From Ralstonia pickettii (lineage in GTDB: Bacteria; Pseudomonadota; Gammaproteobacteria; Burkholderiales; Burkholderiaceae): a DNA stretch of 64,000 bases. A program made the position numbers and the translations under genes. The notes under the pieces were generated by a model. The model was not told where the DNA came from, did not search any database, and saw only the letters and a list, made by a program, of their open reading frames with translations. The stretch spans positions 1,550,001 through 1,614,000 of the forward strand of contig NZ_CP104381.1 in assembly GCF_030582395.1 (NCBI RefSeq), read 5' to 3'. Positions 7,471-16,984 of this stretch are shown piece after piece. Every line of letters starts with the position of its first letter. Positions within the stretch are counted from its first letter, which is position 1.

Positions 7471-10400
7471 TCAATCCAGCTTCTGTTCCGGCGCCGTGGC
7501 CTGCGGCATCTTGCAGTTGAAGGCTGGCGCCTCGTCTTGCAGGTCCAGGTGATTCATCAGCGTAGGGGCCAGGACCTTGAGCACTTGCACCGTCAGTGCG
7601 CTGGTGAATTTGTACTTGGCGGCATCAGCGCCGGCTACGTAGGCGACGACGGTGCCGAAGTAGCGGTCTCCCAGGTAAAAGACGAAGGCGCCGGAGCGGC
7701 TCACGACCCGTTCGGAGATGAGGCCGCCGCCACGGCTGAAGGTTTTGAAGCGGTTGTCTCCGGTGCCGGTTTTGCCGCCGATGGCGATGGGTTTGCCGTC
7801 CTTCTGGACGAACGTGCCGGAGATGCGCTTGGCGGTGCCGCCTTCGACGACGCCGGCCAGCGCGGATTTGACCAAGGGCGGAATCTCGGGCGGCAGCACG
7901 CGTTCTCCGGCGTTGGGGTCACGGCAGAGCATGACTTCGTAAGGGGTGTCGGCGGCAAAGCGCAGGCGGTCGATGCGTACGCTGGGCAGGCGGATGCCGT
8001 CGTTTTCGAGAATGCCCATCAGCTCTGCCAGCGAAGCCGGGCGATCTGCCGATGCGCCGATGGCGGTTCCGTAGGACGGCACCAGCGATTCGAACGGATA
8101 CCCCAGCCGCTTCCACATCGCGTGAATCTGCTGGAACGCTTCGATCTCGAGCATCTGCTTGATGCGCTTGTCTTGCGCGGCCTTGCGGTGCGATTGCAGC
8201 AGCCATTTGTAGACCGACAAGCGCTCATCCGCGCTGGCCTCGTTCACCTGCGCGAGGGTGGCTTGCGGATGGGTGCGCAGAAACGCCACCAGCCACAACT
8301 CCAGCGGATGCAGCTTGGCGATGTAGCCGCGATCGGCGAGGTCGAAGCGCTGGACGGAGTACTTCTCATACAAGTTGGTGAGTTCCGCCTCATCCAGCTT
8401 TGCCCCGGGCAGGTAGCTGCGGATGAATGCGGCGAGTTTGCCGGGGCCGGCCTCCGGGTCGATGCTGCGGTAGATCGTGGCCAGCCGCACCGGTGTGGCC
8501 CGCGTGCTTTGCACCAGGATGGCTTCGCGCTCCTGGTCGGTCTTGCCTTTGTATTTGGCATAGAACCGGCCCATGAACAGCTTGCCCTCGCGATCGGCAA
8601 AGCGCCGCAGGTAAATCTGCCGCTGCGGAGAATCCGGGTTGGTCAGCGCCTCGGCGCCGGCATTGGGCAGCTGATGCTGAAAGTAGCGCGAGATGTCGCG
8701 CATGATCCGCACGAAGACGAGGTTGACGGAGTGCTTGAGCCCCTCCCGCACCGTGAAGTTCTGCGTGCCTTCCCATTTCTCGAAGTTCTCGAAACTCTGC
8801 ATGCCGCCGCCGGTGGCAAACCACTCGCCGGCGTTTCCGGAATACTTGCGCTCCATCGATGCATCCAGCATCGCTGAGAGCGACCGGTCTTGCGTGCGGG
8901 CAAGGTAGTCGACAGCCCAGCGCTCGATCGGATTCTGCACGGGAATATTGACCTTGCGCAGCGCCGCCACGGGTTGATCGGCGTAGCGCTTGTGCAGCGC
9001 GGCCACGATCTGGAGATACGTCACCAGCGTACGCAGCTTTGCCGTAGATCCCAGATCCAGCTTGACGCCTTCGTTGATGTCGAACGGCTTGTCGAACGTA
9101 TCGGCTTGCACCAGCACACGGTTGCCGCCCGGCGCGCGTTCGTAGAGCGTGAAGCTGTACGTCACGCCGCGCGGGTCCCCACGTTCGAGCATCATGTCGC
9201 CGACGAGGCCGGCGGCCTTGGCGTGGGCCGGGTCGCGCAGCTTGCGCAGTTCGGCGGAAACATCGCGCTGCAACGGCGCATCGAGCGTGCTGCTGGCGGT
9301 CAGGTCGAGCCGGTCGAGCGCGTACATGCGCGAGATGCCGAGCATGCTCGCCAGATTCACGCGTACGGCATTCGTGCCTTTGTGCTCCAGCGGCGGGGGT
9401 GGCACGCGTGTGTTCAGCGCCTGCTGTTTGAGCGATTGCGCAATCGCCGCATCGCGCAGCGCTGGCGGGATCACGCCGGAGGCAGCGAGCACGCGCAGGT
9501 AGGCGTTGGTCAACGTCTCCAGCTCATCGAGGTTCTCAAGGTAATACGACGGCCGCCGCTGCGAGACGAGCAGGCTCAACGCCTCCTTGTAGGCCAGCGC
9601 ACGGTCTGCCAGCGGCGCGACAGACTTGGCCGCGAGCAGCGCATTCACCTGGGCGAAGTCGCGCCCGTACCAGACCCACAGCGCATCGCCAATGCCCTGG
9701 ATCTCGCCAAAGCCGGCGCGCGCGCCCAGTGGCACGGTGTTCAGGTAATCGACCACGAGCTGATGGCGGGCGGCCGTTGTGTCTTCCCCGTTCAGGTAAG
9801 CGCGGGCGGATGCGGAGAACATTTGCCGCAGCTTTTCGCTGGGCGATTCGGTGCGGCCTTCCGGCGAGTGGCGATACTTTTCGATTTGCGTGGCAAGGGT
9901 GCTGCCACCGGGCGATTCATGCGCCGGGTTGACGACATGCAGAGCGCGGTCCCACACCGCACGCGCGAGGCGCGACCACTCCACGGCCGGATTGCGCTTC
10001 GGGTATTCGGTCTGCAGCAGCGTGCGGTTTTCAATCGCGAGCAGCGAGTTGGCCAGCAGCGGCGGAACCGACGCAAAACTGTCATACACGCGTTCGGGGT
10101 GCCGCACGCGGTAGATCGGGCGGCCATCGTCGTCGAGCAATTCCAGGCCGGCCTGGTCTTTCTCGCGATAAGGCGGGTTCATGCCGCTGTCCATTCGCGC
10201 GACCATCTCTTTGGATGGCACGGCTTGCTGCGCGACGATGTAGCCGCGCGAGCGCAGGCGGTCCAGAAACGTGGGGAGGTCGTGATAGCCGAGCCGCTCG
10301 TCGTAGGGGCCGGAGTTTGGGTAGCGGGCCGAATCGTTCGGGCCAGGCTTGACGGGAAAGGTTTGCGATTGCGCCAGATGCGCGAAATAGCGCGCTTGCC

Positions 10401-10506
10401 AGGCGGAGGTGCGGAATTCGTGCGCGACAAGCAAGGCGGCCGCCGCCAGCACCAGCGCCACGACGACGGCCAACTTGATGATGATGGGGCGGCCTATTCT
10501 TTTCAC
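7471..10506 (-). CDS. class A penicillin-binding protein (GT51 transglycosylase plus transpeptidase)
   Basis: This is a roughly 1011-aa bifunctional peptidoglycan synthase anchored by one N-terminal span (IIIKLAVVVALVLAAAALLV). A GT51 glycosyltransferase domain covers about residues 150-295 (SLLAIEN, GGSTLATQIEKY, LNTVPLGARAGFGEIQGIG). A transpeptidase domain follows with nucleophile motif STAK (about residue 487), SVN in KHSVNLVF and KTGTGDN near the C-terminus. It is longer and more divergent than E. coli PBP1a/1b; the GT51 motif reads AIEN where AIED is usual. I chose a GTG start with GGAG nine bases upstream; a TTG five codons earlier is the alternative. No mrcA-type neighbours are present, so it is likely an auxiliary synthase. 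Confidence 0.88.
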   Translation of the reverse strand: MKRIGRPIIIKLAVVVALVLAAAALLVAHEFRTSAWQARYFAHLAQSQTFPVKPGPNDSARYPNSGPYDERLGYHDLPTFLDRLRSRGYIVAQQAVPSKEMVARMDSGMNPPYREKDQAGLELLDDDGRPIYRVRHPERVYDSFASVPPLLANSLLAIENRTLLQTEYPKRNPAVEWSRLARAVWDRALHVVNPAHESPGGSTLATQIEKYRHSPEGRTESPSEKLRQMFSASARAYLNGEDTTAARHQLVVDYLNTVPLGARAGFGEIQGIGDALWVWYGRDFAQVNALLAAKSVAPLADRALAYKEALSLLVSQRRPSYYLENLDELETLTNAYLRVLAASGVIPPALRDAAIAQSLKQQALNTRVPPPPLEHKGTNAVRVNLASMLGISRMYALDRLDLTASSTLDAPLQRDVSAELRKLRDPAHAKAAGLVGDMMLERGDPRGVTYSFTLYERAPGGNRVLVQADTFDKPFDINEGVKLDLGSTAKLRTLVTYLQIVAALHKRYADQPVAALRKVNIPVQNPIERWAVDYLARTQDRSLSAMLDASMERKYSGNAGEWFATGGGMQSFENFEKWEGTQNFTVREGLKHSVNLVFVRIMRDISRYFQHQLPNAGAEALTNPDSPQRQIYLRRFADREGKLFMGRFYAKYKGKTDQEREAILVQSTRATPVRLATIYRSIDPEAGPGKLAAFIRSYLPGAKLDEAELTNLYEKYSVQRFDLADRGYIAKLHPLELWLVAFLRTHPQATLAQVNEASADERLSVYKWLLQSHRKAAQDKRIKQMLEIEAFQQIHAMWKRLGYPFESLVPSYGTAIGASADRPASLAELMGILENDGIRLPSVRIDRLRFAADTPYEVMLCRDPNAGERVLPPEIPPLVKSALAGVVEGGTAKRISGTFVQKDGKPIAIGGKTGTGDNRFKTFSRGGGLISERVVSRSGAFVFYLGDRYFGTVVAYVAGADAAKYKFTSALTVQVLKVLAPTLMNHLDLQDEAPAFNCKMPQATAPEQKLD

Positions 10507-10609
10507 TCGCTTGCGCTCCAATCGCAGGCGAACGGGCGCCTTGCTTCAATCTAGCCCATGCGGCCGTCGTGTCCAGCGGCGTGTAACTTTGGGGCCGCCG
10601 TTGCAAGCC

Positions 10610-11521
10610 TTACGAGGGTGCGTAATACGGGATCTGCTGCTCGTCGTACAACTGATACGTCAGCGCCAGCATGGCACGGATGTCTTCAGACTCGTCGAGC
10701 AGCCGCGTGCTGAAGATGATCGGCGAGACCAATTGCGGATCGTCGAGTTCCATGTAGCAGACATCTTCGCGCCGCAGGCCCGCCACACTGCGCGGCACCA
10801 CCGATACACCTTCGCCGGCGGCCACCAGACCCAAGGCAATTTGCAATTCCCGTGCCTCGTAGATCTTGCTGGGTTCCAGCGCGCGATCGTGGAAGAGGGC
10901 GAGCACCTGGTCCGCATAGCTTGGGCGCGGTGCGCGTGGATAGATGATGAGCGTGTCGCCGACAAGATCGCGCAGCGATGCGGCCGGCCTGCCGTCGAGC
11001 AGCGCATGGCCTGACGGCAGCGCGACGATCAGTCGCTCATCACGCAGGAGGATGCGCCGCACGTTCGGGTCTTCATAACGGATGCGACCGAAGCCGACGT
11101 CGATGCGGCCGTCCTTGAGCGCCTGGATCTGATCCATCGTGGTCATCTCGTGCATGGTCAGATCGACCATCGGGTATTCCGCCCGAAAGCGCCGGATGAC
11201 CTTGGGCAACATCCCATACAGGGTCGACGCCACGAAACCAACCGACATGCGCCGCTCGATCTGACCGACGCGTTGCGTCATCGACGCAAGTTCCGCCGTC
11301 TGCGCGAGCAATTGCCGTGCATGGGCGTGAAAAAAGCGGCCGGCTTCGGTCAGCTTGAGCGGGCGGCTGCCGCGCTCGAACAGCAGCACGCCGACTTCCT
11401 CTTCCAGTTGCTGGATCTGCCGGGAGAGCGGCGGCTGCGCGATGTGCAACCGTTCAGCCGCACGCGTGAAGTTCAACTCTTCAGCAACGGCAACGAAATA
11501 GCGAAGATGGCGCAGCTCCAT
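10610..11521 (-). CDS. catR: LysR-family regulator of catechol/benzoate degradation (CatR/BenM type)
   Basis: This 303-aa regulator begins MELRHLRYFVAVAEELNFTR, the start typical of CatR, CatM and BenM, and continues with the winged helix HTH (AAERLHIAQPPLSRQIQQLE) and an effector domain expected to bind cis,cis-muconate. It is divergent from catB with 111 bases between, the standard position of CatR in pseudomonads and burkholderia. Two BenM/CatM-like sites sit in that gap (11526-11540 and 11548-11562), the first touching its own start codon, so autorepression and muconate-dependent activation of the cat-ben operon are predicted. No second regulator (benR or benM) is present for the ben genes. 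Confidence 0.92.
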   Translation of the reverse strand: MELRHLRYFVAVAEELNFTRAAERLHIAQPPLSRQIQQLEEEVGVLLFERGSRPLKLTEAGRFFHAHARQLLAQTAELASMTQRVGQIERRMSVGFVASTLYGMLPKVIRRFRAEYPMVDLTMHEMTTMDQIQALKDGRIDVGFGRIRYEDPNVRRILLRDERLIVALPSGHALLDGRPAASLRDLVGDTLIIYPRAPRPSYADQVLALFHDRALEPSKIYEARELQIALGLVAAGEGVSVVPRSVAGLRREDVCYMELDDPQLVSPIIFSTRLLDESEDIRAMLALTYQLYDEQQIPYYAPS

Positions 11522-11525
11522 TTTT

Positions 11526-11562
11526 ATACCTGTTAGGTATGAAACTGATACTAAATCGGTGT
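11526..11562. promoter_or_regulatory. two CatR/BenM-type operator sites
   Basis: Site 1 is ATAC-CTGTTAG-GTAT (11526-11540), matching the ATAC-N7-GTAT consensus for CatM/BenM. Site 2 is ATAC-TAAATCG-GTGT (11548-11562), the degenerate ATAC-N7-GTGT form. Centres are 22 bp apart, two helical turns, as expected for a LysR tetramer bridging recognition and activation sites. They lie next to the catR start and 70-100 bases before catB. Confidence 0.75.
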
Positions 11563-11632
11563 TGGACGCAATAAATTGCGCTGCGTAATCTGGTTTCCAC
11601 GTTGATAGCTGTTCCTCTGATACCTGGAAAAC

Positions 11633-12742
11633 ATGATTCGCTCGATCGAGGCCATTCTAGTGGATGTGCCCACCATCCGTCCGCACAAGCTGTCCGTCGC
11701 CACCATGCACACGCAAACGCTCGTCCTCGTGCATGTGCGCTGCGAAGACGGCATCGAAGGCTGGGGCGAGGCCACCACGATTGGCGGCCTCAACTACGGC
11801 GAAGAGAGCCCCGAAAGCATCAAAGTCAACATCGACACGCATATTGCGCCGCTGCTGATCGGCATGGAGGCGCGCAATGTGGCGGCTGCCATGGCACGCG
11901 TGCGCAAGACCATTCAGGGCAACCGCTTTGCCAAGTGCGCGCTGGAAACGGCGCTGCTGGATGCGCAGGCTCACCGGCTGGGCGTGCCGCTGTCGGAGCT
12001 GCTGGGCGGCCGCCTGCGCGATGCGCTGCCGGTGGCCTGGACGCTCGCCAGTGGCGACACGAAGAAAGACATTGCCGAGGCAGAGGCGATGCTCGCCGAG
12101 CGCCGCCATCGCATCTTCAAGCTGAAGATCGGTCTGCGCCCGGTGGCCGACGATGTTGCCCACGTGCTGGCCATCAAACGCGCCCTCGGCGACGCCGTCA
12201 GCGTGCGCGTGGACGTGAACCAGGCGTGGAGCGAGCTGGATGCTGCCAACGGCATTGCGGCGTTGCAAGCCGGCGGCGTTGACCTGATCGAGCAACCGGT
12301 GCGCGCGGAGAACCGCGCCGCGCTGGAGCGTCTGGCCCGCCAGTTCGCGGTGCCGATGATGGCCGACGAAGCCCTGCACGGTCCGCTCGATGCATTTGAG
12401 CTGGCGTGCTCTGCCAGTGCCGACGTCTTCGCCGTGAAGATCGCGCAATCCGGCGGCCTCGTGCCGGCCATGCAGGTGGCAGCCATCGCGCAGCTGGCGG
12501 GCATCGGCCTGTACGGCGGAACGATGCTGGAGGGCGCGGTCGGCACGGCCGCATCGGCTCATGTGTTTTCCACCTTTGGCGAGCTGCAGTTCGGCACTGA
12601 ACTGTTCGGCCCCTTGTTGCTTACGCAAGAGTTGCTGACCGAGCCGCTGCTGTACCGCGACTTCATGTTGCAGGTGCCGACCGGCCCCGGCCTGGGCATC
12701 GATATCGATCGAGACAAGCTGGCCCGCCTGCGCCGCCAATAA
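11633..12742 (+). CDS. catB: muconate cycloisomerase
   Basis: CatB converts cis,cis-muconate into muconolactone in the ortho-cleavage branch of the 3-oxoadipate pathway. The 369-aa protein is a complete member of the enolase superfamily. The KxK pair is K163/K165 (FKLKIGL), the Mn ligands are D194 (RVDVNQAW), E220 (LIEQPV) and D245 (MADEALHG), and the second-side lysine is K267 (AVKIAQSGG). The capping domain occupies about residues 1-125. It is the first gene of the operon, 35 bases before catC, and is under the CatR sites. Motifs and context both exclude mandelate racemase or O-succinylbenzoate synthase. Confidence 0.96.
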   Translation: MIRSIEAILVDVPTIRPHKLSVATMHTQTLVLVHVRCEDGIEGWGEATTIGGLNYGEESPESIKVNIDTHIAPLLIGMEARNVAAAMARVRKTIQGNRFAKCALETALLDAQAHRLGVPLSELLGGRLRDALPVAWTLASGDTKKDIAEAEAMLAERRHRIFKLKIGLRPVADDVAHVLAIKRALGDAVSVRVDVNQAWSELDAANGIAALQAGGVDLIEQPVRAENRAALERLARQFAVPMMADEALHGPLDAFELACSASADVFAVKIAQSGGLVPAMQVAAIAQLAGIGLYGGTMLEGAVGTAASAHVFSTFGELQFGTELFGPLLLTQELLTEPLLYRDFMLQVPTGPGLGIDIDRDKLARLRRQ

Positions 12743-12777
12743 GAACAACCAGACCCAGATCCACCAAGGAGACCACG

Positions 12778-13068
12778 ATGCTGTTCCACATCCGCATGGA
12801 TGTTCGCCTGCCGGCCGACATGCCCGCCGATGTCGCCAACGAGATCAAGGCGCGCGAGAAGGCCTATTCGCAGGATCTGCAGCGCAGCGGCAAGTGGCGC
12901 CACATCTGGCGCCTGGTCGGCGAGTACGCGAACGTCAGCGTCTTCGATGTGCAGAGCAATGCCGAGCTGCACGACATCCTGACGGCGCTGCCGCTTTTTC
13001 CATACATGGAGATTTCGGTGACACCGATGTGCCGTCACCCCTCGTCAGTTCATAGCGACGATGCTTGA
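12778..13068 (+). CDS. catC: muconolactone delta-isomerase
   Basis: CatC moves the double bond of muconolactone to give 3-oxoadipate enol-lactone. The 96-aa protein begins MLFHIRMDVRLPADMP, the usual CatC start, and has the conserved GKWRHIWRLVGEYANVSVFD and LPLFPYMEISVTPMCRHPSS segments. Length and motifs are normal for this small decameric ferredoxin-fold enzyme. AAGGAG precedes the ATG. It lies between catB and catA on the same strand. The next enzyme of the pathway, enol-lactone hydrolase (catD/pcaD), is not in the window. Confidence 0.97.
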   Translation: MLFHIRMDVRLPADMPADVANEIKAREKAYSQDLQRSGKWRHIWRLVGEYANVSVFDVQSNAELHDILTALPLFPYMEISVTPMCRHPSSVHSDDA

Positions 13069-13111
13069 GACATTCCACATCCCCCCAGAAAACCACGAGG
13101 AGACACCCATC

Positions 13112-14047
13112 ATGAACGCGCGCGTATTCCAAACAAAAGAAGTGCAGGACCTGCTGAAGGCCGCCACCAACCTGGACGGCAAGGACGGCAACGCCCGCCT
13201 GAAGCAGATCACGCACCGATTGCTGGCTGACCTGTTCAAGGCCATCGACGATCTTGATATCACGCCGGATGAAGTCTGGGCAGGCATCAACTACCTGAAC
13301 AAACTCGGCCAGGACGGCGAGGCGGCATTGCTGGCGGCCGGCGTGGGCCTGGAAAAGTATCTCGATATCCGCATGGACGCGGCCGACGAAGCGCTTGGTC
13401 TCAATGGCGGCACGCCGCGCACGATCGAAGGCCCGCTGTACGTGGCGGGCGCAACGGTGCGCGATAGCGTGTCTCGGATCGACATCGATCCGGACCCGGC
13501 CGCAGGCCCGCTGGTCATTCACGGCACGGTGACAGGGCCGGAGGGCAAGCCCGTGGCCGGTGCCGTGGTCGAGTGCTGGCACGCAAACTCGAACGGCTTC
13601 TATTCGCATTTCGATCCGACCGGTGCGCAGAGCCCGTTCAACCTGCGGGGCGCGGTCAGGACCGGCGCCGATGGCCAATATGAATTCCGCACCCTCATGC
13701 CGGTGGGCTACGGCTGCCCGCCGCAAGGTGCCACGCAGCAACTGCTGAACGGACTGGCCCGCCACGGCAACCGGCCGGCGCATGTGCACTTCTTCGTCAC
13801 GAGCGACGGCCACCGCAAGCTGACGACGCAATTCAACATCGAGGGCGATCCGCTGATCTGGGACGACTTCGCGTATGCCACGCGCGAAGAACTGATTCCC
13901 CACGTGGTGGAGAAGACCGGAGGCGCCGCGCTAGGCCTCAAAGCCGATGCGTACAAGGACATCGAATTCAACTTGGTGCTCACGCCGCTGGTTCAGGGCA
14001 AGGACAACCAGCGCGTGAATCGCCTGCGTGCTTCGGCCGAGGCTTGA
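13112..14047 (+). CDS. catA: catechol 1,2-dioxygenase
   Basis: CatA opens catechol between its hydroxyls to cis,cis-muconate using non-haem Fe(III). The 311-aa protein has all four iron ligands at canonical positions: Y164 (NGFYSHF), Y200 (MPVGYG), H224 and H226 (RPAHVHFF). An N-terminal helical dimerisation domain precedes the catalytic beta-sandwich. I chose [10 protein letters not shown] because CGAGGAGAC precedes it; a longer in-frame start overlaps catC. It is 28 bases upstream of benA, so catechol formation and cleavage are co-transcribed. The intradiol specificity follows from the Tyr/Tyr/His/His site. Confidence 0.96.
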   Translation: MNARVFQTKEVQDLLKAATNLDGKDGNARLKQITHRLLADLFKAIDDLDITPDEVWAGINYLNKLGQDGEAALLAAGVGLEKYLDIRMDAADEALGLNGGTPRTIEGPLYVAGATVRDSVSRIDIDPDPAAGPLVIHGTVTGPEGKPVAGAVVECWHANSNGFYSHFDPTGAQSPFNLRGAVRTGADGQYEFRTLMPVGYGCPPQGATQQLLNGLARHGNRPAHVHFFVTSDGHRKLTTQFNIEGDPLIWDDFAYATREELIPHVVEKTGGAALGLKADAYKDIEFNLVLTPLVQGKDNQRVNRLRASAEA

Positions 14048-14075
14048 GGCAGAGCGCCCCAACGTGGAGACGACC

Positions 14076-15434
14076 ATGTCCGCCTTGATCGACAAAGCCA
14101 GCGAACTGGACCAACTGCTGTCAACCGCCGTGGTGGATGACGAAGCGGCCGGAATTTTTCGCTGCCGCCGCGACATCTTCACCAACCCGGATCTGTTCGA
14201 GCTGGAGATGAAGCACATCTTCGAGAACAACTGGGTGTATCTCGCGCACGAAAGCCAGATTCCAAACAACAACGACTACTACACCACGTGGATCGGCCGC
14301 CAGCCGATCGTCATCACGCGCGACAAGACCGGCGAGCTGCACGCGGTCATCAATGCCTGCGCGCACAAAGGGGCGATGCTGTGTCGCCGCAAGCATGGCA
14401 ACAAGGGCAGCTTCACGTGCCCGTTCCACGGCTGGACGTTCTCCAACACCGGCAAGCTGCTCAAGGTAAAGGACGAAAAGACCACCGAGTACCCCGTGCG
14501 ATTCAACACGCACGGCTCGCACGATCTCAAGAAGATTGCGCGGTTCGAGAGCTATCGCGGCTTCCTGTTTGGCAGCCTCAACGCCGATGTGCAGACGCTC
14601 GAGGCCTACCTTGGCGAAGCGCGCGTGATCATCGACCAGATCGTCGACCAGGCGCCCGATGGCCTGGAAGTACTGCGCGGCAATTCTTCCTACGTCTATG
14701 ACGGCAACTGGAAGATGCAGATGGAAAACGGCTGCGACGGCTACCACGTCAGCACCGTGCACTGGAACTACGCGGCAACGATGGGGCGGCGCAAGGAAGG
14801 CGGCACCCAGGCAGTCGACGCGAACAGCTGGAGCAAGTCGGTGGCGGGCGTCTATGGCTTCGAGCACGGTCACATCCTGCTGTGGACGAAGACGATGAAC
14901 CCGGAAGTGCGGCCCGTCTATGCGCACCGTGACGAAATCAAGGCGCGCGTGGGTGAAACCCAGACCGATTTCATCGTCAACCAGACGCGCAACCTGTGCC
15001 TGTATCCCAACGTCTTCCTGATGGATCAGTTCAGCACGCAGATTCGCGTGGTACGGCCGATCAGTGTCGACAAGACCGAGGTCTCGATCTTCTGTTTCGC
15101 GCCGAAGGGCGAAAGCGCAACGGACCGCGCAACGCGCATCCGCCAGTACGAGGATTTCTTCAACGTCACCGGCATGGGCACCGCCGATGACCTGGAGGAA
15201 TTCCGCGCCTGCCAGAACGGCTACGCCGGCACCACTGCCCTGTGGAACGACCTGTCGCGCGGGGCGCCGCTGTGGGTCCGCGGTCCCGACGAGAACGCAG
15301 CCAGGATGGGATTGAAGCCACTCATCTCGGGCGAGCGCAGTGAAGACGAAGGCCTGTTCGTCTGTCAGCACGAATACTGGGTGCGCGTCATGCGCGAGGC
15401 ACTCAAACAGGAATGCGACGGGGTGTTGGCATGA
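14076..15434 (+). CDS. benA: benzoate 1,2-dioxygenase, large (alpha) subunit
   Basis: BenA is the catalytic subunit of the ring-hydroxylating dioxygenase that turns benzoate into a cis-diol. The 452-aa protein has a Rieske cluster held by C95, H97, C115 and H118 (CAHKGAMLC and CPFHGW) and a mononuclear iron site at D221, H224 and H229 ([13 protein letters not shown]). Anthranilate dioxygenase (AntA) is similar, but a benD diol dehydrogenase follows, which anthranilate degradation does not need, so benzoate is the better call. A GTGGAGACG Shine-Dalgarno precedes the ATG. The stop overlaps the benB start in ATGA. Confidence 0.94.
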   Translation: MSALIDKASELDQLLSTAVVDDEAAGIFRCRRDIFTNPDLFELEMKHIFENNWVYLAHESQIPNNNDYYTTWIGRQPIVITRDKTGELHAVINACAHKGAMLCRRKHGNKGSFTCPFHGWTFSNTGKLLKVKDEKTTEYPVRFNTHGSHDLKKIARFESYRGFLFGSLNADVQTLEAYLGEARVIIDQIVDQAPDGLEVLRGNSSYVYDGNWKMQMENGCDGYHVSTVHWNYAATMGRRKEGGTQAVDANSWSKSVAGVYGFEHGHILLWTKTMNPEVRPVYAHRDEIKARVGETQTDFIVNQTRNLCLYPNVFLMDQFSTQIRVVRPISVDKTEVSIFCFAPKGESATDRATRIRQYEDFFNVTGMGTADDLEEFRACQNGYAGTTALWNDLSRGAPLWVRGPDENAARMGLKPLISGERSEDEGLFVCQHEYWVRVMREALKQECDGVLA

Positions 15435-15919
15435 ACGCGGATTACCAGAACATCTGCGCCGCCCTGTACCTCGAGGCGCGACTGCTGGACGACCGGCAGT
15501 GGGACGCGTGGCTCGAGTGCTACGCCGAAGACGTCACTTACTGGATGCCCGCCTGGGATGACGACGACCAGTTGACCGAGGATCCGCACAGCGAGATCTC
15601 GTTGATGTACTACGCCAATCGCTGCGGGCTGGAGGATCGGGTCTTCCGCATCAAGACCGAGCGCAGCGGCGCTTCCACCCCGGAACCGAGAACCAGCCAC
15701 ACGGTCACCAACGTGGAAGTCCTGGCCGAACGCGGCGATGAAGTCGACGTGCGCTACAACTTTCACACGCTCAGCCACCGGTACAAAACCACCGACCAGT
15801 TCTTCGGGACGATGTTCGTCACCCTGCGCCGCGCGGGCGAGGGCTTCCTGATCGCATCCAAGAAGATCGTCCTGAAGAACGACTACATCCGGCAGGTGCT
15901 CGACGTCTATCACGTCTGA
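15431..15919 (+). CDS. benB: benzoate 1,2-dioxygenase, small (beta) subunit
   Basis: BenB is the 162-aa structural subunit that forms the alpha3beta3 hexamer with BenA. It has the NTF2-like fold of ring-hydroxylating dioxygenase beta subunits: an N-terminal [20 protein letters not shown] helix region, WMPAWDDDD, and the C-terminal [13 protein letters not shown] motif. The ATG overlaps the benA stop by four bases, implying translational coupling. An in-frame start six codons earlier lies in benA and is less likely. Length and motifs are typical. Confidence 0.95.
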   Translation: MNADYQNICAALYLEARLLDDRQWDAWLECYAEDVTYWMPAWDDDDQLTEDPHSEISLMYYANRCGLEDRVFRIKTERSGASTPEPRTSHTVTNVEVLAERGDEVDVRYNFHTLSHRYKTTDQFFGTMFVTLRRAGEGFLIASKKIVLKNDYIRQVLDVYHV

Positions 15920-15955
15920 TCTGCACTTACGCATCCAAGGCAGCGGAGATATCCC

Positions 15956-16984
15956 ATGTCCAGTTTCACAGTCGCATTGAACTTCGAAGACGGCGTGACC
16001 CGCTTCATCGATTGCAAAGCGGGCGAGAAGGTGCTCGATGCCGCCTTCCGCGCCAAGATCAATCTGCCGATGGATTGCTCCGATGGTGTGTGCGGCACCT
16101 GCAAGTGCCGCGCGGAGAGCGGCCGCTACGACCTCGGTGACGATTACATCGACGACGCGCTGACCGAAGACGAGAAGAACACCGGCCTCGTCCTGACGTG
16201 CCAGATGGTGCCGCAGAGCGATTGCGTGATCGCGGTGCCGACCACCTCGACGAGTTGCAAGACCGGTCAGAGCCGCTTCGGGACAACGGTGTCCAAGGTC
16301 GAACTGCACAACGATGCCGCGGTTGTGCTTGAACTGGACGTCGACGCCACTGCGCCAGTGTTTCTTCCGGGCCAGTACGTCAACATCGCCGTGCCCGGCA
16401 GCGGGCAGCACCGCTCGTATTCGTTCTCATCGGCGCCCGGAGAATCGAAGATCAGCTTCCTGATCAAGAAGATTCCCGGTGGCGTGATGAGCCGCTGGCT
16501 TGAAGCCGCACAGCCTGGCGACAAGCTCGATCTGCACGGGCCGTTGGGCAGTTTCTATTTGCGCGAGGTGCAGCGGCCGCTGTTGTTCCTTGCCGGCGGT
16601 ACGGGGCTTGCGCCGTTCCTGTCGATGCTGGAAGTGCTGGCGCGCACCAACTCGCAACAGAACGTGCATCTCATCTATGGCGTGACCCGAGACCTGGACC
16701 TCGTGCAGGTCGAGGCGATCGACGCCTATGCGGCGCGGCTGCCGAACTTCAGCTACGCCACGGTCGTCGCCGACGCCGCGTCGAATCATCCGCGCACGGG
16801 CTGGGTAACGCAGCACGTGCCGGCCGATGCGCTGAACGATGGCGACGTCGACGTCTATCTGTGCGGGCCGCCGCCGATGGTCGATGCCGTGCGCAAGTAC
16901 TTTGATGACGAAGGCGTAAAGCCCCGCAGCTTCTACTACGAGAAGTTCACGCCCAATGCCGTACCCGAGGCAAAGGCGGCATGA
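15956..16984 (+). CDS. benC: benzoate 1,2-dioxygenase, electron transfer component (reductase)
   Basis: BenC transfers electrons from NADH through FAD and a ferredoxin-type cluster to BenAB. The 342-aa protein has an N-terminal plant-type [2Fe-2S] domain with ligands C41, C46, C49 and C82 (CSDGVCGTCKC and LTCQM). An FAD domain (RSYSFSSAPG) and an NAD domain (GGTGLAPFLSML, CGPPPMVDAV) follow. Domain order and length are those of class IB dioxygenase reductases. It starts 36 bases after benB and its stop overlaps the benD start in ATGA, so all four ben genes are tightly coupled. Confidence 0.96.
   Translation: MSSFTVALNFEDGVTRFIDCKAGEKVLDAAFRAKINLPMDCSDGVCGTCKCRAESGRYDLGDDYIDDALTEDEKNTGLVLTCQMVPQSDCVIAVPTTSTSCKTGQSRFGTTVSKVELHNDAAVVLELDVDATAPVFLPGQYVNIAVPGSGQHRSYSFSSAPGESKISFLIKKIPGGVMSRWLEAAQPGDKLDLHGPLGSFYLREVQRPLLFLAGGTGLAPFLSMLEVLARTNSQQNVHLIYGVTRDLDLVQVEAIDAYAARLPNFSYATVVADAASNHPRTGWVTQHVPADALNDGDVDVYLCGPPPMVDAVRKYFDDEGVKPRSFYYEKFTPNAVPEAKAA

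Noticed and set aside
14076..15434. Anthranilate dioxygenase (antA) as alternative for the large subunit
   Set aside because: Presence of the diol dehydrogenase benD in the operon and link to catBCA fits benzoate; anthranilate products need no diol dehydrogenase.
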